Origin: Bordetella petrii
Lineage (GTDB): Bacteria > Pseudomonadota > Gammaproteobacteria > Burkholderiales > Burkholderiaceae_B
Reading direction: 5' to 3'
Assembly (NCBI GenBank): GCA_017745595.1
Contig: WMBV01000023.1
Span: forward strand, 64,306-115,757
DNA: 51,452 bases
Under the pieces are notes generated by a model. That model had not been told where the DNA came from. It searched no databases and worked only from the letters and a program-made list of their open reading frames with translations. Below are positions 26,802-33,853 of this stretch, piece after piece; position 1 is the first letter of the stretch; every line of letters starts with the position of its first letter. The translations under genes and the position numbers were made by a program.

Positions 26802-26890
26802 GGTGTCAGGCTCCGCAGGTGCCTGACACCGTTCTATTGAAGCGACGTTCGTCGGCTTCAGTGTCCGACACCCTGCGGGAGTCAGACACC
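26802..26890. repeat. Bimodular dyad repeat element E
   Basis: Left module arms GGTGTCAGGC (26802-26811) and GCCTGACACC (26821-26830). Right module arms AGTGTCCGAC (26860-26869) and GTCAGACACC (26881-26890), slightly worn. Spacer 29 bases. It sits between the convergent DUF2894 and propeller genes. The stop codon of the latter (26882-26884) lies inside the right arm. Confidence 0.88.
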
Positions 26891-27547
26891 TGACGAGGGC
26901 GCCCGCGTCGCGGCGCGCGACGCGGGCCGGCGCACGATCCTGAGCTTGCCGCTCTCGCCGCCACCGCAGAAGAACCGGTCTCCGCCATCCGACTCCAGCC
27001 CCGACACGCCCTTGCCGGGCGGCATGTCTACGCTTTCCAGCACCTCTCCGGTGCGCGCGTCGATCCGCCGCAGTTCGCTGGCATCGTCTTCCCAGGTGCC
27101 ATGCCAGAGCTCGCCGCCAACCCACGTGACCCCCGTGACGTAGCGATTCGATTCCAGCGTGTTCAACACCTTGCCGGTTTCCGGGTCGACCTGGTAGATC
27201 TTGCGGTGATTGAAGTGCGCCACCCACAGCATGCCGTCGGCCCACGCCAGCCCGGAGTGGCCCTCGCCTTCGGGAGTCGGCAGGGACGCCAGCACCTTGC
27301 CGGTCTGGGGGTCGATCTTCTGGATACGGTCGCCGGCAATCTGGAAGAACACCTTGCCGTCGAAGGCGGTGCCGGCCGGCGTCTCGGCGTTGATGCTGCG
27401 CGCGGCCTGGCCGCTGTCGGGATCCACGGCCTGCAGCGTGCCGCCGGTGGCCAGCCACACATGCCGGCCGTCGTAGGTTACCCCGTTGACCTGGTCGATT
27501 CCCGGGAACGGGCCGTATTCATGAATGATTTCAGCAGGTTGTTTCAT
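26882..27547 (-). CDS. Beta-propeller protein, glutamine-cyclotransferase/Vgb-like
   Basis: A 221-residue protein made of repeated beta-propeller blades. Each has a GxAxDGxxxW or GVTWVGGELWHGTW-type turn followed by I-x-x-I/V-D-P-x-T-G-K-V-L (IQKIDPQTGKVL, IYQVDPETGKVL, LRRIDARTGEVL). The pattern suggests a YncE / glutaminyl-cyclotransferase-like fold. No signal peptide is seen, and catalytic residues cannot be pinned down, so enzymatic activity is open. The last codons (SSGV-stop) come from the arm of repeat element E, so the true ancestral C-terminus may be lost. It lies 53 bases downstream of the TPR/winged-helix regulator gene on the same strand. Confidence 0.8.
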   Translation of the reverse strand: MKQPAEIIHEYGPFPGIDQVNGVTYDGRHVWLATGGTLQAVDPDSGQAARSINAETPAGTAFDGKVFFQIAGDRIQKIDPQTGKVLASLPTPEGEGHSGLAWADGMLWVAHFNHRKIYQVDPETGKVLNTLESNRYVTGVTWVGGELWHGTWEDDASELRRIDARTGEVLESVDMPPGKGVSGLESDGGDRFFCGGGESGKLRIVRRPASRAATRAPSSGV

Positions 27548-27600
27548 ATCGGCATCCTGTCGGTTGTACATGTCTGGAAAACGCCAGCCATGCGTGCATC

Positions 27601-28818
27601 CTAGTTGCTGAACCAGGGGCCGGGAAGTAACAAGCTTGTCGCGAATTCCGGCACCGGTGCCGCCAGCCAGCGGCGGGCGCGGCCATGGCCCAGCGGCCGC
27701 GCCCTGCCCGCCGCGGCCAGCGCATCCAGCGAACGCTGCACCGTGCGCTGGCTGACGCCCAGCGCCAGGGCCAGCGCCGAACTGGACCATGACTCGCCGT
27801 CGGCCAGCAGGGCCAGCACCGCCGCATGCGGCGTCTCGTCGGGCCACGCCAGCACCGCCACCTGGCGCGCGCGGGGCGCCAGCACATAGCCGCGCGGCGT
27901 CGCCTCGATGCTGGCCAGCGCGCGCAGCGCGCCGCGCAGCCGCCCCATTTCGACGCGCAGCCGCGCCCGGTGCGATTCATCGGGATGGCGGGCGCGGAAC
28001 ACGCGGGCGATCAGCGCGTCGCGGGGCGCATCGCCAGGCCATGCCTCGCCCAGCGCGCGCGCCAGCTGGAACAACACCGGGCGCCGCGCCAGCGCCACCC
28101 CTGCCTGTCCCTCGCGCACCGCATGGCGGCAGGCATCCACCACCAGCATCCGCGTGGCCGACAGGGCTTCGATTTCGTCCAACCCGACCAGGCGCTGCCC
28201 GCTGTGCGCGATCAGCCGCGCGGCTGGGGCGTCCAGGGTATGCAGCGCATGGTCGACCTCGGCCAGCAAGGGGGCAATGCCGGCCCGGCCGGCAATGCGC
28301 CGTGCCCTGGCCAGGGCCGCGCGCGCGGCCCGCGCCTGCATGCGCCGCATGGCGATGCCGGCCTCGGCCAGCGCGGCCACGGCCTGCAGGGCGGGCGGCA
28401 GGGGCTTGCCGCCCGGCCGCGCCAGCATGCGTTCGGCCTGCTCCAGCAGGCCCATCAGCAACAGCCGGCGGGCTTCGATGTACTGCGCATGCGCGGCATT
28501 GACCGCATCGCCCTGGCGCTCCAGCACGGCGCGCGCCGCAGCGAGCGGCTGGGCGGGCCAGGCCAGGTCGCGCAGGGCCAGCGCGATCTCGGCCTCGGCC
28601 ACCACGCAGCGGGCCCGCGCCACCGCCGCGCGCGGCCCGAAGGCGCGCGCCGCGCCGCGCATGCAGCCGCGCGCGCGCTCCAGGTCGCCCAACTGCGCCA
28701 TGGCGATGCCGCGCAGCGCCAGCGCCGGCGCGTCGCCGCGCAGGGCGACGCGCTTGAGCGCCTCGAGGGGCTCACCGGCAGCCAGCGCGCGGGCGGCGGC
28801 CGTGATCACCTGGTCCAT
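27601..28818 (-). CDS. TPR-containing regulator with C-terminal winged helix
   Basis: A 405-residue protein without signal or membrane segments. Residues about 1-200 are Ala-rich helical repeats of TPR character (ALRGIAMAQLGDLERARGCMRGA, ALAEAGIAMRRMQARAARAALARA). The region about 255-320 contains an OmpR/BTAD-like segment (FQLARALGEAWPGDAPRDALIARVFRAR with DESHRARLRVEMGRLR). The C-terminus has a winged helix-turn-helix, SSALALALGVSQRTVQRSLDALAAAGRA (about 350-378). It looks like a DNA-binding regulator with a protein-sensor module. It is divergent from the DUF899-DUF2182 pair, separated by 122 bases, and so may control them. Target and signal unknown. Confidence 0.78.
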   Translation of the reverse strand: MDQVITAAARALAAGEPLEALKRVALRGDAPALALRGIAMAQLGDLERARGCMRGAARAFGPRAAVARARCVVAEAEIALALRDLAWPAQPLAAARAVLERQGDAVNAAHAQYIEARRLLLMGLLEQAERMLARPGGKPLPPALQAVAALAEAGIAMRRMQARAARAALARARRIAGRAGIAPLLAEVDHALHTLDAPAARLIAHSGQRLVGLDEIEALSATRMLVVDACRHAVREGQAGVALARRPVLFQLARALGEAWPGDAPRDALIARVFRARHPDESHRARLRVEMGRLRGALRALASIEATPRGYVLAPRARQVAVLAWPDETPHAAVLALLADGESWSSSALALALGVSQRTVQRSLDALAAAGRARPLGHGRARRWLAAPVPEFATSLLLPGPWFSN

Positions 28819-28940
28819 GGAAATCCCGCCACATTTGTCACTCCCCGGGGGCCGCGCGGCGACCCTAACCTATCAGCCAGGATGCAGCCGGGTGCCGCCC
28901 GGCTGTTCCGCCGCGACGTCACTCAACGGAGAAAGCCATC

Positions 28941-29717
28941 ATGACACCACATACGATCGGAACACGCGAGAACTGGCTGGCCGAGCGCCGGGCGCTGCTG
29001 CAGGCCGAGAAAGAACTGACCCGCCGCAGCGACGAACTGGCGCGGCGGCGCCAGGAACTGCCCTGGGTGCGCATCGACAAGCCGTACCGCTTCGACACCG
29101 AAACCGGCCCCGCCACCCTGGCGGACCTGTTCCAGGGCCGCTCGCAGCTGTTGATCTACCACTTCATGTTCGGCCCCGACTACCAGGCCGGCTGCCCCTC
29201 GTGCTCGTCCATCGCCGACGGCTTCAATGGCATCGTTCCCCACCTGGCCAACCACGATGTCATGCTGATGGCGGTGTCGCGCGCGCCGCTGCCCAAGCTG
29301 GCCGCGTACAAGCAGCGCATGGGCTGGACCTTTCCCTGGGCCTCGTCGGCGGGCAGCGACTTCAACGCCGACTTCAACATCTGGTTCAGCGAGGCGCAGC
29401 AGCGCGACGGCGACATCGAATACAACTACCGGCGCGAACAGAAGTTCGGCTGGCGCCAGGGCCAGGAAGGCGGCGGGCAGCCGGCCGAAGACCAGATCGC
29501 CGCCATGTGCGGCACCGACGCCGCCACCTTCCAGCGCGACCGCCCCGGCGTCAGCGCCTTCGCGCGGGAAGGCGATGCCGTCTATCACACCTATTCCGCC
29601 TATGCGCGGGGCCTGGACGGCCTTTGGGGCATGTACCAATGGCTGGACCGCGCGCCCAAGGGCCGCAACGAAACGGGCGTGTGGTGGCGCCGGCACGACG
29701 AGTATGGAGAACGCTGA
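28941..29717 (+). CDS. DUF899 family thioredoxin-like protein
   Basis: A 258-residue protein of DUF899, a thioredoxin-fold family of unknown function. It has the N-terminal NWLAERRALLQAEKELTRRSDELARRRQELPWVRIDKPYRFD helix-strand segment, the family motif LLIYHFMFGPDYQAGCPSCSS with a CPSC pair (about residues 80-84), and the C-terminal VYHTYSAYARGLDG, DRAPKGRNE. Predicted to be cytoplasmic and redox active. Start at 28941 is preceded by GGAGAAAGCC. It is nine bases ahead of the DUF2182 gene. Confidence 0.9.
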   Translation: MTPHTIGTRENWLAERRALLQAEKELTRRSDELARRRQELPWVRIDKPYRFDTETGPATLADLFQGRSQLLIYHFMFGPDYQAGCPSCSSIADGFNGIVPHLANHDVMLMAVSRAPLPKLAAYKQRMGWTFPWASSAGSDFNADFNIWFSEAQQRDGDIEYNYRREQKFGWRQGQEGGGQPAEDQIAAMCGTDAATFQRDRPGVSAFAREGDAVYHTYSAYARGLDGLWGMYQWLDRAPKGRNETGVWWRRHDEYGER

Positions 29718-29725
29718 GGCCCGCC

Positions 29726-30523
29726 ATGCACGCCCGCTACCCGGCCATGCATCCGCCGCCGTCGCGCGATAGCGCAGGCCGGCTGGCATTCGCGGGCCTG
29801 CTGGCGCTGGCCGGCGCGGCGGCGGCGGCGGCCACGGCCATGCATGCCTACGCGCCGGCCCTGGACCTGCTGCCCCTGTGCAGCGGCCGGGGCATGGCCC
29901 TGCCCGTGCTGCGGCTGGCCGCCGCCGCGTCTTTCGTGGGCATGTGGACCGTGATGATGGCGGCGATGATGCTGCCGTCATTGGCGCCCGCCCTGTATCG
30001 CTACCGGCAGGCGGCCAGCCCGGCCGGCGGCTGGCAGGCCAGCCTGCTGGCCCTGCTGGCCGGCGCGGGCTACTTCTGCGCATGGGCCCTGCTCGGCGCG
30101 GCCGTCTATCCGTTCGAGATGATGCGGGCCGGCCTGCAGGCGGGGCCCCCGGCGCTGGCGGCGATGGCCCCCTGGGCCGGCGGCGCGGCGCTCATCCTGG
30201 CCGGCGCGATCCAGTGCTCGGCATGGAAGGCGGGCCATCTGGCGCGCTGCCGGCGCCACGACCCCGCGGCACAGGCGCGATGCGCCGCCGGCGCCTGGCG
30301 CCATGGCTGGTGCCTGGGCCGGCACTGTCTGTGCAGTTGCGCGGGTTTCACCACGGCGCTGCTGGCCGTGGGCATCATGGACATGCGCGCCATGTCCGCC
30401 ATCGCGGCGGCCATCACGATCGAGCGCCTGGCGCCCGCGGGCCCGCGCTGCGCGCGGGCGGCGGGCGCGCTGTCGATCGCCGCGGGGCTGCTCTGGCCGG
30501 TGATGGCGGCCGCGAGCGCCTGA
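29726..30523 (+). CDS. DUF2182 family integral membrane protein
   Basis: A 265-residue protein with about six membrane helices, the first near residues 19-40 and the others around 62-82, 100-122, 145-160 and 200-260. It shows the DUF2182 core: WTVMMAAMMLPSLAPAL (about 73-90), GGAALILAGAIQCSAWKAGHLARCR and the CLGRHCLCSCAGF cysteine cluster followed by GIMDMRAM. Family members are described as predicted metal-binding membrane proteins, function unknown. It is co-transcribed with the DUF899 gene. Start chosen at 29726; a second ATG at 29747 is possible. Confidence 0.88.
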   Translation: MHARYPAMHPPPSRDSAGRLAFAGLLALAGAAAAAATAMHAYAPALDLLPLCSGRGMALPVLRLAAAASFVGMWTVMMAAMMLPSLAPALYRYRQAASPAGGWQASLLALLAGAGYFCAWALLGAAVYPFEMMRAGLQAGPPALAAMAPWAGGAALILAGAIQCSAWKAGHLARCRRHDPAAQARCAAGAWRHGWCLGRHCLCSCAGFTTALLAVGIMDMRAMSAIAAAITIERLAPAGPRCARAAGALSIAAGLLWPVMAAASA

Positions 30524-30530
30524 GCCCCGC

Positions 30531-30672
30531 CGCGACATCGCGCAAGCATTGCAGCAATTGCGTGCTGCTGGCCGACAGCCGCGCTTCGCGCAGGGTGATG
30601 ATGCCCACCGGCGGCACGTCCAGCTCTAGCGGAATACGCAATATGCGGCACAGCCCCTGTCGCTCGAAATGC
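30531..30672 (-). pseudogene. Remnant of a LysR-type regulator (C-terminus)
   Basis: The minus strand reads IPLELDVPPVGIITLREARL and then SASSTQLLQCLRDVA, which is the typical end of a LysR substrate-binding domain (D-x-P-P-V-G-I-I-T-x-R-x-R-x-L-S-P). The upstream 250 or so residues and the DNA-binding domain are absent. It lies next to the aldolase fragment. Together they look like the scar of a deletion of a regulator-enzyme pair. Confidence 0.6.
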
Positions 30673-30689
30673 CGCGCGGCGTGGGCAGC

Positions 30690-30885
30690 GCGATGGGACG
30701 CGCTCGCAATGGAGCGCGCGCCGACTACCTGGATGTGGCCGACGACGAAAGATGCTTGCTGGTCCAGGCCGAGACCGTCACGGCCCTGGATAACCTGGAA
30801 GCCATCTGCGCCGTGCCCGGCGTCGACGTGCTGCTGTATGCCGGCGCGGCGCGCCGCCTGGCCGCGCAGTTCGTGGCATCGGCCG
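30690..30885 (+). pseudogene. Remnant of an HpcH/HpaI aldolase
   Basis: The plus strand reads ERCLLVQAETVTALDNLEA followed by ICAVPGVDVLLYAGAARRLAAQ. This resembles the middle of HpcH/HpaI-type class II aldolases, where V-Q-x-E-T-x-x-x-V-x-N-L-x-x-I-x-x-V-x-G-V-D precedes the G-P-x-D-L motif. The G-P-x-D metal motif itself is degraded (YAGAARRL), and both ends are missing, so it cannot be active. Confidence 0.6.
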
Positions 30886-31019
30886 CTCCGACGGCGCCCC
30901 CGGGCCCCGCGCGGCGTATTGATTACGCCACAGTCCGCCGATACAACCCTTACCGGGCCTTGCAATTTACATGGCTCCCCTCTCTTTTGAAGCGGGGAAT
31001 GCAACGCCTATACACAGTC

Positions 31020-31051
31020 GGTCACGAATAAGCGCTTTGGTCACGATTAAG
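31020..31051. repeat. Short direct repeat upstream of the lipoprotein gene
   Basis: GGTCACGAATAAG (31020-31032) and GGTCACGATTAAG (31039-31051), 12 of 13 identical, with starts 19 bp apart, about two helical turns. Located about 100-130 bases before the lipoprotein start. It could be a pair of binding sites for a regulator, or chance. Confidence 0.4.
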
Positions 31052-31151
31052 TGATTTCGAAGCCATTACAGAATCGGCCGCAACCCCTCGCTCTGTGCCT
31101 AAATGGGCGCGAGTGCGCAGAATCACCCGCGCACCGTATGGAGCAATCGCC

Positions 31152-31310
31152 ATGAAAACAATCGCTGCACTGCTGGTCATGGCCACCACGCTTGCCGGAT
31201 GCATAGTGGTGCCCAGCCACCACCGAGGCTATTACCGTCCGGGTCCGGTCTACGTGCAACCCGGGCCGCCGGTGTATTACTACCCCGGCCCGCGCCACTA
31301 TCGATATTGA
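31152..31310 (+). CDS. Small putative lipoprotein
   Basis: A 52-residue protein with a lipoprotein signal peptide: MKTIAALLVMATTLAGC, with the lipobox LAGC placing the acylated Cys at residue 17. The mature 36 residues are rich in Tyr, Pro, His and Gly (YYRPGPVYVQPGPPVYYYPGP). It is 21 bases ahead of the YXWGXW-repeat gene, whose N-terminal half has a similar Tyr/Pro/Gly bias. The pair may act together in the envelope. Function unknown. Confidence 0.75.
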   Translation: MKTIAALLVMATTLAGCIVVPSHHRGYYRPGPVYVQPGPPVYYYPGPRHYRY

Positions 31311-31331
31311 CATTCCTGTCGGGAGCTCGAC

Positions 31332-32699
31332 ATGAACATGAACACATTCCAACGAGTGTCCGCCACGCTGCTGGCCACCGGTGTGCTGCTGGTCGCGGCC
31401 GCCGCCCCCCGCCCCGCGCTGGCCGACGTTTCCATCAGCATCGGCGTCAACGCCTGGAACGAACCGCCGCCGCCCTTCCCCGCGTACAGCCAGCCCATGA
31501 TCCCGGGCCCGGGCTATATCTGGACGCCCGGCTACTGGGCCGTCAACCACCACGGGTATTACTGGGTGCCGGGGGTCTGGGTGCTGCCGCCCTACGCGGG
31601 CGCGCTCTGGACGCCCGGCTATTGGGCCTACTTCGGCAATTCCTACCGCTGGCATCCCGGCTACTGGGGCCGCCACGTCGGCTACTACGGCGGCATCAAC
31701 TACGGCCACGGCTACACTGGCTCCGGCTACGCGGGCGGCTACTGGAAGCGCGACCGCTTCTACTACAACCGCACAGTCAACAACATCGACGTCAAGCGCG
31801 TCACTAACGTCTACAACCGCAAGGTGGTGGTCGAACACGACGACCATCGCCGCACCAGCTACCACGGCGGCAAGGGCGGCATCCAGCGCGAACCCAACGC
31901 GCGCGAACGGGCGATGCAGCGCGAGCACGAACGCGACCGCGAGGCGCGTGAACGCAGCCAGCGCCAGCACAAGGCATCGCAAGACCGTTCGCCGCCTTCC
32001 GGGCAGCATCCGGACCGGCCGTCGCGCCAGGATGGCGAGCACCGTGATCGCCAACCCGATCGGCGCGACGCGCAGAACGGGCAACAGGCGCAGGACAAGC
32101 AACGGGACGCGCAGCGCCAGCAAGAGCAACAGCGCCAGCGCCAGGAATCCGAGCAGCCCCGCCAGCAACAGCAGCGCCGGGAAGCCGAGCAGCGCCAGCA
32201 GCAACAGCAGCGCCAGGAACCCCAGCAACGCCAGCAACGCCAGCAACGCCAGCAACGCCAGCAGCAACAGCAGCGCCAGGAATCCCAGCAACGTCAACAG
32301 CAACAACAACGCCAGGAACCCCAGCAACGCCAACAACAGCAACAACGCCAGGAGTCCCAGCAACGCCAGCAGCAACAACAACGCCAGGAGTCCCAGCAGC
32401 GTCAACAGCAGCAGCAACGCCAATCACAGCTGCAGCAGCAGCGCCGCCAGCAAGAAGCGCAGCGGCACGAGCAGCAGCGCCCGCGGCAGGAAGCGCAGCG
32501 GCAACAGCAGCGCCCACGACAGGAAGCGCAGCGGCAGCAGCCCCGCCAGAATGACGCGCAGAACCGGCAGCACGCGCAACGCCAGGCGCAGGCGCGCCCC
32601 CAGCAGGCGCATCGGGAACCCGTCCGCATGGAACGCGGCCAGAGGAACGAGCGCTCGAACGGCAATGGCGGCCACGGCCGGGGCGGGCAAGACCGTTGA
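31332..32699 (+). CDS. YXWGXW-repeat envelope protein with Gln/Arg-rich tandem-repeat tail
   Basis: A 455-residue exported protein. Residues 1-31 are a signal peptide ending ALA. Residues about 50-135 hold five or so aromatic repeats of the YxWxPGYW type (YIWTPGYWAVN, YYWVPGVW, LWTPGYWAYFG, RWHPGYWG), typical of the YXWGXW family (also called BcpO-related). After a basic linker, residues about 255-365 are almost only Gln, Arg, Glu, Ser and Pro, arranged largely in 12-residue units (QQQQQRQESQQR). The tail (365-455) remains Gln/Arg rich. No enzyme motif. The aromatic domain may bind cell-wall or surface polymers; the tail is highly charged and disordered. Function unknown. Confidence 0.82.
   Translation: MNMNTFQRVSATLLATGVLLVAAAAPRPALADVSISIGVNAWNEPPPPFPAYSQPMIPGPGYIWTPGYWAVNHHGYYWVPGVWVLPPYAGALWTPGYWAYFGNSYRWHPGYWGRHVGYYGGINYGHGYTGSGYAGGYWKRDRFYYNRTVNNIDVKRVTNVYNRKVVVEHDDHRRTSYHGGKGGIQREPNARERAMQREHERDREARERSQRQHKASQDRSPPSGQHPDRPSRQDGEHRDRQPDRRDAQNGQQAQDKQRDAQRQQEQQRQRQESEQPRQQQQRREAEQRQQQQQRQEPQQRQQRQQRQQRQQQQQRQESQQRQQQQQRQEPQQRQQQQQRQESQQRQQQQQRQESQQRQQQQQRQSQLQQQRRQQEAQRHEQQRPRQEAQRQQQRPRQEAQRQQPRQNDAQNRQHAQRQAQARPQQAHREPVRMERGQRNERSNGNGGHGRGGQDR
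32195..32440 (+). repeat. 36-bp tandem repeats encoding a Gln/Arg-rich tract
   Basis: Successive in-frame 36-bp units (12 residues, core QQQQQRQESQQR or with QEP) with third-position differences between units, plus shorter CAGCAACGC-type runs near 32225-32265. The unit length is a multiple of three, so changes in copy number would lengthen or shorten the protein without a frameshift. Boundaries are approximate. Confidence 0.75.
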
Positions 32700-32828
32700 A
32701 GCCCGGACGGGCACCGGCCATGTTGTTGACGTAGCAACCATACGCCCGATATGATGCGCCCCTGAGGCGACAAGAGAACCGGCTCGGACCCTGCAGCCGG
32801 CATGACCTCAGCGCCCAGGAGCGAATCT

Positions 32829-33821
32829 ATGATCAGGCTGACCGGCAGTGCCCGTGTTGTACGGGGAATTCTTCAATGCGTGCTGGGCCTGGGGCTGGCG
32901 GCCGGCATGCTGCCCGCGCAGGCGCAGCCCGCTTTTCCCGCGAAGCCGGTTTACCTGGTGGTCCCGGCGCCGCCGGGAGGCGCCGGAGACACCTCGGCGC
33001 GCGCCATCGCCCGCCACATGGCCCAGACCCTGCACCAGCAGGTCATCGTCGAAAACAAGCCGGGCGCCGCCGCCACCATCGGCTTCAGAAACCTGGCAAG
33101 CGCCGCGCCCGACGGCTACACCATCGGGCTGGTGCCTGTCGCGGGCACCGCCATCGCCACCGTCACCTATAAAGACCTGCCCGACATCGAGCGGGATTTC
33201 GACATCGTGGCCGGCATCGCCGACGCGCCGCACATGCTGGTGGTGCCAGCATCGCTGCAGGTCAAAGATGTGCAGGGCCTGCTCGCGCTGCTGAAAAGCC
33301 GGCCCGACCACTACAACTATGCGTCGCAAGGCGCCGGTTCGTTGTCGCACATCGAATCGGCGGTATTCCTCTCGGCGGCGGGCGCCTCGGCCACCCATGT
33401 GCCCTACAAAGGCAGCTCCGAAGCCATTCCCGGCCTGATCAGCGGCGAAACCAGCATGATGTTCGACAGCGTCTCGTCGGTGCTGCCGCACGTCCGCGCG
33501 GGCAAGCTCGTGGCGCTGGCCACCGCGGCCAGCCGGCGCGTGCCGCAATTGCCCGACGTGCCCACCATGAGCGAACTGGGCTACGACCTGAAGGCCGACA
33601 ACGCCTTCGTCCTGCTCGCCCCCGCCCATACCCCGCCTGAAAATCTGCGGGTGCTGACCGAGGCCGTGCGCAAGGCCGTCGAAAACGCCGAAGTCATCGC
33701 CACGCTGGAAAACAGCGGCATTGTCGCCAAGTTCACCGCCCCCGACGAGTTCAGCACCGTCATCAGCCAGGAATTCGCCTTGTGGCCTGGGCTGGCCAAA
33801 AAGCTGGTAGAACCCCGCTAA
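32829..33821 (+). CDS. Bug-family periplasmic solute-binding protein
   Basis: A 330-residue TctC/Bug receptor. The signal peptide ends near residue 33 (MLPAQAQP). The mature protein shows KPVYLVVPAPPGGAGDTSARAIA, VIVENKPGAAATIGFRNLA, HVPYKGSSEAIPGLISGE and LPDVPTMSELG, all family landmarks. The start at 32829 follows CAGGAGCG; a Met nine codons earlier lacks a binding site. It is 32 bases ahead of the gamma-glutamyltransferase-like gene, so the ligand may be a gamma-glutamyl compound or a related acid; no membrane transporter genes are near. Confidence 0.92.
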   Translation: MIRLTGSARVVRGILQCVLGLGLAAGMLPAQAQPAFPAKPVYLVVPAPPGGAGDTSARAIARHMAQTLHQQVIVENKPGAAATIGFRNLASAAPDGYTIGLVPVAGTAIATVTYKDLPDIERDFDIVAGIADAPHMLVVPASLQVKDVQGLLALLKSRPDHYNYASQGAGSLSHIESAVFLSAAGASATHVPYKGSSEAIPGLISGETSMMFDSVSSVLPHVRAGKLVALATAASRRVPQLPDVPTMSELGYDLKADNAFVLLAPAHTPPENLRVLTEAVRKAVENAEVIATLENSGIVAKFTAPDEFSTVISQEFALWPGLAKKLVEPR

Positions 33822-33853
33822 GCCGTCCCTTCAACGCACAACCGGATCTCCCG

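Larger units (their letters stand above)
30524..31151. other. Gene-poor region with two decayed genes and a direct repeat
   Basis: 628 bases without an intact gene. It holds a LysR C-terminal remnant (30531-30672), an HpcH/HpaI aldolase remnant (30690-30885) and a direct repeat (31020-31051). The remaining sequence, 30886-31019 and 31052-31151, shows nothing I recognise except the probable promoter region of the lipoprotein gene. Confidence 0.6.

Noticed and set aside
32195-32440. Phase-variable simple repeat
   Set aside because: Unit length is a multiple of three and units are imperfect, so slippage would change length and not switch the gene off.
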